Shown piece by piece: positions 54,569-63,331 of a stretch of DNA of 64,000 bases. Numbering within the stretch: position 1 is the first letter of the stretch; every line of letters starts with the position of its first letter. Under the pieces are notes generated by a model that made no database searches, was not told the DNA's origin, and saw nothing but the letters and a program-made list of their open reading frames with translations. The position numbers were made by a program, and so were the translations under genes. Origin of the DNA: Methanobrevibacter ruminantium (GTDB lineage Archaea > Methanobacteriota > Methanobacteria > Methanobacteriales > Methanobacteriaceae); the NCBI GenBank assembly GCA_004553595.1, contig SFKZ01000003.1, positions 62,001-126,000 on the forward strand, written 5' to 3'.

Positions 54569-56194
54569 ATTAGAACTAAAATGATTATTATAGCTTTATT
54601 GGTAGTGCTGTTTTTTAGCTTAAGTAGCATCAACGCTCAAAGTGTGAATAATTATGATGATTTGGATAAGAATATCCTTAAATCTAATTCTTCAAGCAAC
54701 AAGGCAGCAGTAAATATTACCTCTAAAGCAAAGACAAATTCAACTAAGAAAACAAGTATTAAGAAGACAAGCACAACTAAATCAAAAGAGAATACAACAA
54801 CAGTGAACAAGAAAACATTGGCAAAAACATCCACAAGCTTTATGAACTACGTGGAGAAGAATGGAAAATTCCCTAAAGTGAAAATCAGCAATAGAAACTA
54901 TTCAAATACAGAATATTTGTATCTGATAACAAAGGCTGTTGAAAACAACTCAAATTCAAAGATTGTGATTAAGAAGAATTTGGTTAAGAAATACAGCAAT
55001 GCAAATTCAAAATCTGTAAAAGGAACTTTAAATAAGACTGAATATATCAAGATAGCCAGCAAAACCAGAAAATTCATTGATAAAAACAAAAGAGCTCCGA
55101 ATTGGGTTTCATCATCAAAGGGAAATATACCATACAATCAATTGATTCTTTCATACAGCAAATGTTTGGATTTCTCCAATAAGAACAATAGATTGCCTAA
55201 TTCAATAAAGCTTGATGATTTGGATTTGGATAAGATCAAATCTAAAATAAAAAAGGATGCCAAATCCACTGTAAATTCAATTGGAAAATCAAGCAATAAA
55301 ACAACGAATAAGACCACAACCAACACGGTAAAAAGCAATAAAACCAAAGCAACAAATAAAACAAAGAACACTTCAAATGCCCCTTCTAATAATGATGATA
55401 AATCTGTTAAAGAGGGAAGATTAGCTGAAATGGCACTAAATAATATCCATAACATATTGAATAATATTTTAGATAGGCTGGATCCTAGCAAATACCTATT
55501 GGATTTGACTAAATCCGATGAGGCCAACATTAATTTCAATACCAGCAAAATCAATGTGGACATAAATGGAAAATCAACTGTGAAACTTAAGGTTTCCGCT
55601 AAAAATACAACAAAGACAACAAAGGCAACGACAAAGAAAAGCACTGCAAGCACAAAGAAAACAAACAAAACAAAATCAAACGTTTCAAAGGCTAAAACAA
55701 AATCAGTTAGCATTGGAAAGACTTCAATTAATGAAGCTTTAAGGAAATACCTTTCAAGCACTAAAAACTGCCAAGTGAAGAATAAGAATATTCAAGATTT
55801 GGCCAAGACACTGACCTCCAAACTCAAAACAGATTATGAGAAAGGCAAGAAGCTATTCAATTGGGTTCGTGACAATATCCACTACAAGAAATATAGAAAC
55901 ACATTAAGAGGTGCCGTGAAGACACTCAAAGCTAAAAAGGGCAATTGCGTTGACCAAAGCCATTTATTGATTGCATTGTCAAGGGCTTCTGGAATTCCTG
56001 CAAGATATGTCAAGGGAGATAACTGCAAGTTTACCAGCGGTTATGTTTCAGGCCATATATGGACACAGATGTATATAAACAAGAAATGGGTGGTTGCAGA
56101 TACAACAAGCAAAAGAAACACCTTGGGAAAAATCAGAAACTGGAATACAAAAAACTATAAGTTATATGGGCAATTCAGTTCCATAAGCTTTTAG
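54569..56194 (+). CDS. Secreted pseudomurein-binding, transglutaminase-like (Pei-type) protein 2
   Basis: The protein (541 residues from the proposed start) has a signal peptide (about 1-23, IIIALLVVLFFSLSSINAQ), a Lys/Ser/Thr/Asn-rich linker, pseudomurein-binding repeats (NGKFPKVKISNRNYSNTEYL, NKRAPNWVSS, NNRLPNSIKL), a second low-complexity linker, and a transglutaminase-like domain with Cys (GNCVDQS), His (SGHIWTQ) and Asp (VADTTSKR). It is a shorter relative of the protein at 46668. GAGGTG at 54558-54563 points to ATT 54569; the first ATG in frame is 54581. Base composition is as in the neighbours. Confidence 0.82.
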   Translation: MRTKMIIIALLVVLFFSLSSINAQSVNNYDDLDKNILKSNSSSNKAAVNITSKAKTNSTKKTSIKKTSTTKSKENTTTVNKKTLAKTSTSFMNYVEKNGKFPKVKISNRNYSNTEYLYLITKAVENNSNSKIVIKKNLVKKYSNANSKSVKGTLNKTEYIKIASKTRKFIDKNKRAPNWVSSSKGNIPYNQLILSYSKCLDFSNKNNRLPNSIKLDDLDLDKIKSKIKKDAKSTVNSIGKSSNKTTNKTTTNTVKSNKTKATNKTKNTSNAPSNNDDKSVKEGRLAEMALNNIHNILNNILDRLDPSKYLLDLTKSDEANINFNTSKINVDINGKSTVKLKVSAKNTTKTTKATTKKSTASTKKTNKTKSNVSKAKTKSVSIGKTSINEALRKYLSSTKNCQVKNKNIQDLAKTLTSKLKTDYEKGKKLFNWVRDNIHYKKYRNTLRGAVKTLKAKKGNCVDQSHLLIALSRASGIPARYVKGDNCKFTSGYVSGHIWTQMYINKKWVVADTTSKRNTLGKIRNWNTKNYKLYGQFSSISF

Positions 56195-56333
56195 ATTAGT
56201 CAATCAGACATTAATCTTTAGTTTTAATTGATTATTAAGCAGATATGATAATCGATTAAAACTCTTATTTTTTTAAAAAATTATATTAAAATCACTATTA
56301 GAAAGTTAAGAATAAAAAAAAGTTTAAAAAAAG

Positions 56334-56417
56334 CGCCGGGACGGGGATTTGAACCCCGGTGATCTATTGATCATCGGATTAGCAGTCCGACGCCGTACCA
56401 GGCTGGGCCATCCCGAC
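56334..56417 (-). tRNA. tRNA-Ser (anticodon GCU)
   Basis: The 84-nt gene on the minus strand has a seven-pair acceptor stem (GTCGGGA/TCCCGGC), a discriminator G, a TGGTACGG D-loop, an anticodon arm with GCT at 56383-56381, a long variable arm typical of serine tRNAs (GATC...GATC) and the GGTTCAAATCC T-arm. CCA is not encoded. A T-run follows the 3' end. It reads serine AGC/AGU codons. Confidence 0.95.
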
Positions 56418-56559
56418 TAGACATTAAAAAAAGTAATTAAAAATATGTGTATAAAATACAACATTACTATTTTATATTTACTTATTATATAAACTTTTTC
56501 TTTTTAAGAATGGGATATCTCTATCTTTATTAGAAGTGATTAGAAATATTAAAAAAAGT

Positions 56560-56872
56560 CATTTAAGTGGCGCATAAAGGAGTGGACACCCTTCATCAAA
56601 CATAGTTATCTGAAAAACTAACTCCACCCCGCGGTTCTACAAGCATCAGCTGTAAGCGGTAGAGCTGCTCCTTTCCAGGCCTGACACGTTCCCACAATAA
56701 AGCCAATTAAATATTACCCTCCAGTAATATCCATGACACCATTGATCCTGCAGGACGAGGCTTCGACATCAGCTTCACAGGCCATGATTGAATCCAAATG
56801 CCGCCTCCTTTATTTCGACTGCACCAAAGGAGATTTGTGCTTACAGAGGACTCCTAACCCTCCAGTCTAGCC
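56560..56872 (-). ncRNA. ffs: SRP 7S RNA
   Basis: On the minus strand the sequence contains the SRP helix 8 signature GTCAGGCCTGGAAAGGAGCAGC (split: GTCAGGCC, GGAAAGGAGCAGC) followed by GCTTACAGCTG, matching the SRP54 binding site. The ends pair in the long helix 5 (GGAGGG near 56862 and CCACTCC near 56578), and the stretch is much more GC-rich than its surroundings. The 5' end near 56872 is set by a TATA box at 56895-56905 and the 3' end by a T-run (56551-56557). It is part of the SRP with SRP54 and SRP19. Confidence 0.93.
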
Positions 56873-56894
56873 AATTATAATATATTATATTAAT

Positions 56895-56905
56895 CTTATA
56901 TAAAG
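56895..56905 (-). promoter_or_regulatory. TATA box of the SRP RNA gene
   Basis: CTTTATATAAG on the minus strand lies about 25-30 bp upstream of the predicted 5' end of SRP RNA. Confidence 0.7.
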
Positions 56906-57124
56906 TTTATTAATTAAAAAACATTTCAATTAGAATAGCCTTATTTCAAGAAACAGAAGATAACTAAGAGTATTTTTTAAAATAGAACAAAAAATGATAA
57001 AAACAAGCTAAAATAGGTTAAATAAATAAAATTAATTATGAAATAAAATTATAAAAATAGAAATATGATTAAAGATAAGAAAAGGGAAATATAATTAAAA
57101 TAAGGAAATGAACAAAAAATAAAT

Positions 57125-57526
57125 TTACAAGTATTCTTTTAATATCTTAATAATATCTCCATCAGATATGATACCTACAAGCTCACCATCGTCAACTACA
57201 GGCAACTGGTTTATGATGTTATCTCCAGGAGCATTATCAAACATGACAGAAACAGCATCTTTAATGGTATCTTCAGAAGATACGCATGCAACATCCTTAA
57301 CCATAGCAGATTCCACTTTGGTACCATATTGATAATTGTCTAAAATCAAGTTATGCCCTAAATCTGTAGCGGTTACGATACCAACCATTTTTCCATTGTC
57401 AACAACAGGCATTGCACTTATCTTATTCTTCATTAGCTTTTCAAAAGCGAAAACAGTTGCTTCTTCACATTCAACTGTTAAAACGTCTTTTGTCATTAAG
57501 TCTTTAACTTTTGTCTTTTCTAACAT
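57125..57526 (-). CDS. Two-CBS-domain protein
   Basis: The 133-residue protein consists of two CBS domains: VKDLMTKDVLTVECEEATVF...MPVVDNGKMVGIVTATDL and the second with SAMVKDVACVSSEDTIKDAV...LPVVDDGELVGIISDGDI. CBS pairs bind adenine nucleotides and regulate other proteins. Its ATG overlaps the end of the 2-phosphoglycerate kinase gene by 23 bases and uses a GGAGGTTTG site inside it, so it may sense the energy state for that enzyme (inference). Confidence 0.9.
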   Translation of the reverse strand: MLEKTKVKDLMTKDVLTVECEEATVFAFEKLMKNKISAMPVVDNGKMVGIVTATDLGHNLILDNYQYGTKVESAMVKDVACVSSEDTIKDAVSVMFDNAPGDNIINQLPVVDDGELVGIISDGDIIKILKEYL

Positions 57527-58421
57527 TATTCAAACCTCCATATGTTTCAGCGATTGAATTAATTATAAAATCTATAGTTGTAATTCTATCTATATTCTCA
57601 ACAACAGGAACTCTTTCCTTATTTCCTTGATCTTTAATGTACTTTTGGATCTTTCTGATTGCCTCAAAGTTATCCAAATACTTCTGCAGGGACCTATGGG
57701 CCCAACCGTCACTGCATCGTGAATAAAGTCTGCTTTTATGCATTTCCTCATCTTCAAGGCTTAATACAAACATTAAAACATTATCCTTTTCCATCAGGTC
57801 TTTACGGATAAATCCAGGAACTATATGGACTCCTTCAATGATAATGCTTATTCCTTCAGTCAATGCCCTTTCAATGACAGCTTCCACACCAACGCTTACA
57901 GTTGTGACATGATCTTTAAATCCTGCCAAAACATGATCGAATTCAGGTGGAGGAGCCACCCTTAAAGCTTCATGAGCCATAAATGATGATTCATGGAGCA
58001 CAGGACTTAATTCCTTCGATACAATCTTTCGCATGACTTCTCTAATCATATCAGTGTTCATCATGCCTTTAATACCCAATTTTCTAGATATCTCATATGA
58101 TATGGATGAAGTTCCGATACCGGAAACACCGCCAATTAAAATGATCAATGGCGCATCTGTCTTTCGTATCTTTCTCCAATTCAGATAATTTTCAGCAATT
58201 AGAGGGTCTTCCTGCTCCAACAGGTTGACAATTCTTTTAACTATATCATCAGTTGTTATTGAAGAAATACTCTTTTCCATCAAGTCTGATTCTATCTTGT
58301 TCGCTATTTCATAAGCTTTGCTGGGATCTAATTCTGCACGTATAAGCGTACGTGAAAGAATCCCTTTTGAAAAAGGTTCAGCATATACTTTCCCTTTAAG
58401 TCCTCTCTGAACTAGAATCAT
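57504..58421 (-). CDS. 2-phosphoglycerate kinase
   Basis: The 305-residue protein begins with an ATP-cone-like domain (ILSRTLIRAELDPSKAYEIA) and carries a P-loop LIGGVSGIGTSSISYEISRK near 100. The length and the sequence IIIEGVHIVPGFIRKDLME agree with archaeal 2-phosphoglycerate kinase, which makes 2,3-diphosphoglycerate, the precursor of cyclic 2,3-diphosphoglycerate, a compatible solute of Methanobacteriales. AAGGTGTGA precedes the ATG. Confidence 0.9.
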   Translation of the reverse strand: MILVQRGLKGKVYAEPFSKGILSRTLIRAELDPSKAYEIANKIESDLMEKSISSITTDDIVKRIVNLLEQEDPLIAENYLNWRKIRKTDAPLIILIGGVSGIGTSSISYEISRKLGIKGMMNTDMIREVMRKIVSKELSPVLHESSFMAHEALRVAPPPEFDHVLAGFKDHVTTVSVGVEAVIERALTEGISIIIEGVHIVPGFIRKDLMEKDNVLMFVLSLEDEEMHKSRLYSRCSDGWAHRSLQKYLDNFEAIRKIQKYIKDQGNKERVPVVENIDRITTIDFIINSIAETYGGLNNVRKDKS

Positions 58422-58781
58422 AAAATCACACCTTAATTGATATAATTCAAAGAATTATAAATTGTTTTTTCATCATTTAACTATTAATTCACTGATAAAT
58501 AAAAAAATAAGCCATTAAATCATCTTATTTAAAGCCCATACTAAATAAAAGCAAAAAATAGTTAAATTTTGAAAATATAGATATGTTTTTAATTATTAAT
58601 AATATTTACTATTAACATTTTATAAAGTTTTATATTTGATTTTTGTATAAAAATGAAAACATGAAAAATAGTGGAAAAATAGTTAAGAATAATTTAAAGA
58701 ATAGTTAAGAATAATATAAGAGCCTTTAATAATAGTTAAAAAATAGAAAATTTTGGAAAAATAAAAAGAAAAGGAGTGGAT
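58422..58781. other. Non-coding gap between 2-phosphoglycerate kinase and phosphoesterase genes
   Basis: The 360-bp stretch is AT-rich with an imperfect repeat of GAAAAATAGTTAAGAATAAT (58670-58720). No gene or strong structure was found. Confidence 0.4.
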
Positions 58782-59501
58782 TTATTCCAAGGAAACAATT
58801 CCTATAGTGTACATAGCGTTTTCATCCACTTCAATTAAAACTGCATGACCATCTTCAAGTCTTCCAGGGTTTGCAACAGTGGTATTTCCCACCATGTCAA
58901 TGGAACATGCTTCGTGTACATGACCGCAGATGTTTATGTTAGGTTGGAATTCATGAATAGGTTTTTTAACACCTTGACTTCCTACATGAGCACCGCTTTC
59001 AATGGTATCCGCTTTTGTGTCATATGGAGGGGCATGAGTAAGCAAAATGGTTACTCTAGGAACCGCATCGTTTCCAATATAGTCATACTCAGCTAAAAGC
59101 TCATATACATGGCGATAAATCTTGTCATCATCGATTTCACCAGGAGTGTTGAATGGAGTAGGGTTGGATCCCCCATAACCCATGATTACCACATTTTCAT
59201 AAGCTATCAATTGATCATGCAAACAGAATGCAGGCCTTTCATCAGGACCGCTTTCCTTAATCGCATTACAGATTCCTGCAGGGTCACAGTTACCTGGAAT
59301 TGCAAATACATCCACATTACATTCTTCAACGATTTCATCAATGAATGGTTTTACAAAACTTAACGGTTCAAATTCAGTAATGCTGAAATCTGTAATATCT
59401 CCAGCAATCAATACTAAAGAAATATCATCATTTTGTTTTAAGTAATCGATTAAGCTTTCACTCTTTTTACCGTGTACATCACTAATTGCTAAAATTTTCA
59501 T
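58782..59501 (-). CDS. Metallophosphoesterase
   Basis: The 239-residue protein has the calcineurin-like metal motifs: ISDVHGKKSE at the N-terminus, LIAGDITDFS, IPGNCDPAGIC, LTHAPPYD and CGHVHEA. These residues bind two metals. The substrate is not evident; YfcE-type or nucleotide phosphodiesterase activities are possible. AAGGATGTTT precedes the ATG. Confidence 0.9.
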   Translation of the reverse strand: MKILAISDVHGKKSESLIDYLKQNDDISLVLIAGDITDFSITEFEPLSFVKPFIDEIVEECNVDVFAIPGNCDPAGICNAIKESGPDERPAFCLHDQLIAYENVVIMGYGGSNPTPFNTPGEIDDDKIYRHVYELLAEYDYIGNDAVPRVTILLTHAPPYDTKADTIESGAHVGSQGVKKPIHEFQPNINICGHVHEACSIDMVGNTTVANPGRLEDGHAVLIEVDENAMYTIGIVSLE

Positions 59502-59592
59502 TTTAAAACATCCTTAAAACTTTAAAATTCAACGTAAAATTATAATTATAAAAAATAATTTAAAAAAAAAGAATAATCTTTTATTATTATGT

Positions 59593-60120
59593 TTATTCAG
59601 CGAAAAATGGAGCCATTTCCTTTAAAGCTAATTGGATATTTGATTTTTCACCATACAACGCAATTGTTGAATCGGTGTCAAATTCCATTATAAGTCCATA
59701 ATATTCAGCTATTTCCTGTATTCTATCCTCTGCAATTGGATTTCTTAAAGTAATCTTTGCATATGATAATCCTGGAGGAACATTTTGAATGAATTTTGAT
59801 TGGGTGTCTGGAATCTTAAAGATCTCTTCTCCCCTATTTGCTCTTTGAAGCTTGTCTAACCATTCTTCATAAAATTCCTTGTCATAACTTTCCGCAAGAG
59901 AAAGCAAGATTCCTTGAATTTCATTTAAGGACATGTCCGCCCTAGCCATCTCATTGATCATATCTGGATGAGAAGGGTCTTTCTTATAGAACCCAATTTG
60001 GGATTTAACCAAACCTAAGTCCTTATTCAATTCATTTGGAATTGGAACTCCTCTCTTGTGCAATTCTGAAGAAAGGTTAACCATAACCAACCAGGATTGT
60101 TCTATAGGCAATGTACTCAT
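59593..60120 (-). CDS. Conserved archaeal protein of unknown function (DUF2096-like)
   Basis: The 175-residue protein begins MSTLPIEQSWLVMVNLSSEL and is mostly helical, with an alpha/beta C-terminus (YAKITLRNPIAEDRIQEIA, FDTDSTIALYGEKSNIQLAL) that could be a small ligand-binding domain. The pattern resembles archaeal DUF2096 proteins. Its ATG overlaps the stop of the upstream gene by four bases, so the two are coupled. Confidence 0.6.
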   Translation of the reverse strand: MSTLPIEQSWLVMVNLSSELHKRGVPIPNELNKDLGLVKSQIGFYKKDPSHPDMINEMARADMSLNEIQGILLSLAESYDKEFYEEWLDKLQRANRGEEIFKIPDTQSKFIQNVPPGLSYAKITLRNPIAEDRIQEIAEYYGLIMEFDTDSTIALYGEKSNIQLALKEMAPFFAE

Positions 60121-60386
60121 AAATGTCCTTCCAATATTTTTAAGGTAGTAACATTAACTTTTGCATCTGCTTCTCTTAACTCTCTTTTGATTTCATTAAG
60201 ATTATTGTATTTGTCTAAAAAGAGAACATGATGACTACCGGTACCAGTAATGTCTAAAATAGCGATTTCATCTTGATCATCAATTTCATCTCTACCTTCA
60301 ATAGCCGCTTTAAATTGCACATAAGGACCGTATTCTTCAGGAAGGTCTTTAAATTTAAATATTCCACCTAAAATTGCAATAAACAT
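60117..60386 (-). CDS. Small archaeal protein of unknown function (DUF749-like)
   Basis: The protein (89 residues from ATG 60386) has an alpha/beta pattern with FKFKDLPEEYGPYVQFKAAI, EIAILDITGTGSHHVLFLDK and ADAKVNVTTLKILEGHL. I recall a similar pattern for the archaeal DUF749 family but cannot verify it. A GGAG site precedes ATG 60386, which is preferred to the start at 60449. It pairs with the downstream DUF2096-like gene. Confidence 0.6.
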   Translation of the reverse strand: MFIAILGGIFKFKDLPEEYGPYVQFKAAIEGRDEIDDQDEIAILDITGTGSHHVLFLDKYNNLNEIKRELREADAKVNVTTLKILEGHL

Positions 60387-60725
60387 ATTATTTCTCCAAA
60401 TTCTTAATTTATTAAAATCATCTAGCAAAACCAGTAAGCATACCAGCAAAACTAGTTTAATTATTATCCAAATCTCATATAATTTTTATATTATTAAATT
60501 ATATGAATATATTTTTAGTTATAGTAATTAATATAGTTTATTATTATACTAATAATTTTTATACAATGTAATAATTCAATTTTATTAAATCAGTTTAGTA
60601 ATATACAAATTATTTTTAATCATGCAAGAAATGAAAGATCGAAAAATAGCAAACTTAATAATTAGTAACTATGCGAACTAAAAAAAATTTTTTAAAAAAA
60701 AGAAAAGATAAGTAGAGTAATCTAC
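60387..60725. other. Non-coding gap between hdrB and the DUF749-like gene
   Basis: The stretch is AT-rich. It contains two TTATATTATT-like runs on the minus strand that could be promoters of the pair downstream (near 60485-60510) and a T-rich run (60678-60705) that may end the hdr transcript. No gene was found. Confidence 0.4.
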
Positions 60726-61610
60726 TTATTCAATTTTTTCTAATACAGGAGCTGCGTCGATTAATTGTGCGTCGAAAGTTAATTCGTCTGCGCTTAATCC
60801 CATAGCTAATCCGTATAATTGAGCTAAGTGCATTACAGGGAATGCGAAGTCAGTTCCGTATTTTGCGTTTACTTCAGTTTGACCTACATCGAATTGTAAG
60901 TGACAGAATGGACAAACTTCTACAATAGCGTCTACACCAGCTTCAGCCATAGCGTCGAGTTTTTCTTTGGTGTAACTTAAGGTTACGTCAATATCTCTTG
61001 CTCTTAAACCTCCACCTGCACCACAGCACATCATTTTGTTTTTGTAAGGTACAGATTTAGCACCGGTGATTTCTACTAATTCATCTAAGATAGTTGGGTT
61101 TTCTGCAGATTCTTCAATACCTACTTCTGCGGTAGGTTTTAAGAAGTGACAACCGTAGTGTACTGCAACGTTAATACCTAAATCTTTGGTGAACATTTCA
61201 GATAATTTGTCAAGACCTATGTCGTTGTATAAAATTTCTGCAAAGTGTCTTACTTTGGTTTCACCTTTGTATTGTTTGTCAGTGGTTTCAGCTAAGATAG
61301 CGTTAATTTCGTCTTTTTTAGCTGGGTTTTCTTTTAATAAGTGGTCACATTCACGTAAGGAACCGAAACATCCGTTACATTCGGTCATGATGTCTGCACC
61401 CATTTCTTCTGCAATAGCGAGGTTACGTGCTGCAATAGTTGCCCAGGTGGTTTGGTCAAAGGATCCGAATACACCAGGTGCAGGACAACAGGAAGCTCCT
61501 TCCATGTCTTTTAATTCAATGTCTAATTTATCGAATAAGATTCTGGTTGCTTTTTCGATACCAGGGTAACGGTTGTTCATAATACAACCTAAGAAATATG
61601 CAATCTCCAT
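60726..61610 (-). CDS. hdrB: Heterodisulfide reductase subunit B
   Basis: The 294-residue protein has two CCG domains (CCPAPGVFGSFDQ near 41, CCGAGGGLRARD near 195) that hold the non-cubane [4Fe-4S] clusters at which CoM-S-S-CoB is reduced. MEIAYFLGCIMNNRYPG at the start and NGCFGSLRECDHLLKE match methanogen HdrB. It works with HdrA and HdrC, and electrons come from the hydrogenase MvhADG with bifurcation to ferredoxin. GGAGTTATT precedes the ATG. It follows hdrC by 22 bp. Confidence 0.97.
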   Translation of the reverse strand: MEIAYFLGCIMNNRYPGIEKATRILFDKLDIELKDMEGASCCPAPGVFGSFDQTTWATIAARNLAIAEEMGADIMTECNGCFGSLRECDHLLKENPAKKDEINAILAETTDKQYKGETKVRHFAEILYNDIGLDKLSEMFTKDLGINVAVHYGCHFLKPTAEVGIEESAENPTILDELVEITGAKSVPYKNKMMCCGAGGGLRARDIDVTLSYTKEKLDAMAEAGVDAIVEVCPFCHLQFDVGQTEVNAKYGTDFAFPVMHLAQLYGLAMGLSADELTFDAQLIDAAPVLEKIE

Positions 61611-61632
61611 AATAATAACTCCTTCAATATGT

Positions 61633-62589
61633 TTATTCTAATTCTCCAGTTTCCATGTTGAAACCGATTAATTTATCAAATTCACATGCTGCACAGATTT
61701 TTTGGACTTCTTCTAAAGCTTCAGGGAAAGAATGTACTGTTGGAGGTAATTCGTCAAGTCCAATAGCTTTTCTTAAGTCTTTGGTTTTGTCGTTGATTGG
61801 TACACCGTGACCAAATTTAATTACGAATGAACCAGTTGCTTTGTGTGCGTCTGCCATGTATCCAGCTTTAGCTGCTTCGTTACGTGCCATTTTGATGATG
61901 TCTACGATTTTTACACTTCTAGGACATCTTTCTTGGCAGGTGTAACAGGTGGTACACATCCATAATGCAGGATCAGATACTACTTCCTCTCTGAGTCCTA
62001 ATAAACATTTTCTTACAATTTGTCTTACTTTGTAAGGAGTTCTTCTACCAGAAGGACATCCTCCACCACAGGTACCACATTGGAAACAGTGGTCTACAGT
62101 TTCAATTCCAGCATCAACGAATTTTTGAGTAAATTCTTTATCAATATCATCCATTGAATATATATCATTTTCTTTTAATAAAGTCATATTATCGCTCTCT
62201 TCATTTTCTTCTGAAGATTCTTCTTCCGCAACCTCTTCAATAGCTACTTCTAAAGACTCTTCATCTTCTGAAAGTTTATCATCAATTGATTCTTCCGCAT
62301 TATCTAAAGAAACTTCCTCTTCAGGAACCTCTCCAACTGCTTCTTCAACAGCTTCTTCTTCAACAGGAGCCTCTTCAGCTTCAACTTCTTCTTCAGCTTC
62401 AGCTACCTCTTCAGCAGCCTCTTCTTCAGAAATAGTTTCAGAATCAGATTTGGTTTCAATTTCCTCTTCTGAAGATGTCTGTATAGCATCAGCAGCTTCT
62501 TCAACAGACTCTGCTTCTTTAGATAAATTCTCTTCTATATCTTTATTTGCCCTACCGATGAGGGATTTAAGAGTATCTAACACAGACAT
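61633..62589 (-). CDS. hdrC: Heterodisulfide reductase subunit C with acidic N-terminal extension
   Basis: The C-terminal 184 residues are ordinary HdrC, starting MTLLKENDIYSMDDIDKEF, with two [4Fe-4S] motifs (CFQCGTCGGGCP and CTTCYTCQERCP) that pass electrons to HdrB. The first 134 residues, from SVLDTLKSLIGRANKDIEEN on, are an acidic Glu/Ala/Val-rich segment with no recognised domain. The start at 62589 is after an AGGTGTG site; an internal start at MTLLKEN has no evident ribosome binding site. Confidence 0.95.
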   Translation of the reverse strand: MSVLDTLKSLIGRANKDIEENLSKEAESVEEAADAIQTSSEEEIETKSDSETISEEEAAEEVAEAEEEVEAEEAPVEEEAVEEAVGEVPEEEVSLDNAEESIDDKLSEDEESLEVAIEEVAEEESSEENEESDNMTLLKENDIYSMDDIDKEFTQKFVDAGIETVDHCFQCGTCGGGCPSGRRTPYKVRQIVRKCLLGLREEVVSDPALWMCTTCYTCQERCPRSVKIVDIIKMARNEAAKAGYMADAHKATGSFVIKFGHGVPINDKTKDLRKAIGLDELPPTVHSFPEALEEVQKICAACEFDKLIGFNMETGELE

Positions 62590-62654
62590 TGAAAAACACA
62601 CCTAGGACAATCATAGGTTTTCCTCACGTCCTTAATTATAGTTATATTAGAATA

Positions 62655-62669
62655 GTATATAAAGGTTTT
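62655..62669 (-). promoter_or_regulatory. BRE/TATA-like promoter of hdrCB
   Basis: AAAACCTTTATATAC on the minus strand lies 66-80 bp upstream of the hdrC ATG, with a predicted start near 62630. The same 15 bases occur at 29421-29435. Confidence 0.65.
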
Positions 62670-62887
62670 GTAAAATTTTGAAAGTGTAACCTAAAAGATT
62701 ACACCATTTGATAAAGTTTAGGTTAGCCTTAAATTAGAGAAATAATCGATTAAAATTGAGATAAAAAATTAGAAAAATTTTAAAAAAATAGGGTTTAGTG
62801 AAAAAATAATCAAAAAATAGCAGTGCAAAAAAATAGAATTTATTAAAAAATATTGAAAAAAAGTAAAATAAAAAAAATATTAGATGT

Positions 62888-63331
62888 CTAAGATAAGACA
62901 TCCACTGAATTGTCGGAAAGCTTTTTCAAAGTTCTTGCAAAAGCAACCAGCTCATCTGTAGGAATGTCCCCGATAGTTGCATCTTTCCATTGATCGAATA
63001 TGTCAAGCAAAATTTGGCAAGTCTTTTTTCCATCTTCAGTCAACAATAATATTTTTTTGGTATTGTTTTCAGCATCAATGGTTTTAGTGATTAATCCTTT
63101 AATCAATAAGTTTTTAGTGATTTTGCTAATGTTAGCTTCAGTCACATGGAATTGCCTTACCAAATCTATTTGATTAAGACCTTCATTTGTATAAATTTCC
63201 ATAAGAATTGGTATTTCACCAATGTTAATATCTAAATTTTCCATGTTTTTTCTAAAAAACATTTCATAGCTTTTCAATAAGTTCATTAAGTAGTTTACGT
63301 GTTCTGGAATCATGGTCTCATTTTCATTCAT
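62888..63331 (-). CDS. MarR family transcriptional regulator
   Basis: The 147-residue protein has a winged helix: LMEIYTNEGLNQIDLVRQFH (helix-turn-helix start), VTEANISKITKNLLIKGLI (recognition helix) and a wing (AENNTKKILLLTEDGKK), with flanking helices that dimerise. It lies on the same strand and immediately upstream of hdrCB, so it might control that operon or its own gene (inference). GGGGGGATTT precedes the ATG. Confidence 0.9.
   Translation of the reverse strand: MNENETMIPEHVNYLMNLLKSYEMFFRKNMENLDINIGEIPILMEIYTNEGLNQIDLVRQFHVTEANISKITKNLLIKGLITKTIDAENNTKKILLLTEDGKKTCQILLDIFDQWKDATIGDIPTDELVAFARTLKKLSDNSVDVLS

Noticed and set aside
55138..55761. 207-codon minus-strand frame opposite Pei-like gene 2
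   Set aside because: Its Phe/Leu/Val-rich sequence is the mirror of the Lys/Asn/Thr-rich linkers on the plus strand; the plus-strand gene has a signal peptide and catalytic motifs.
46668..56194. Prophage carrying the Pei-like genes
   Set aside because: No integrase, capsid, terminase or tail gene lies between or around them, and the neighbours are housekeeping genes.
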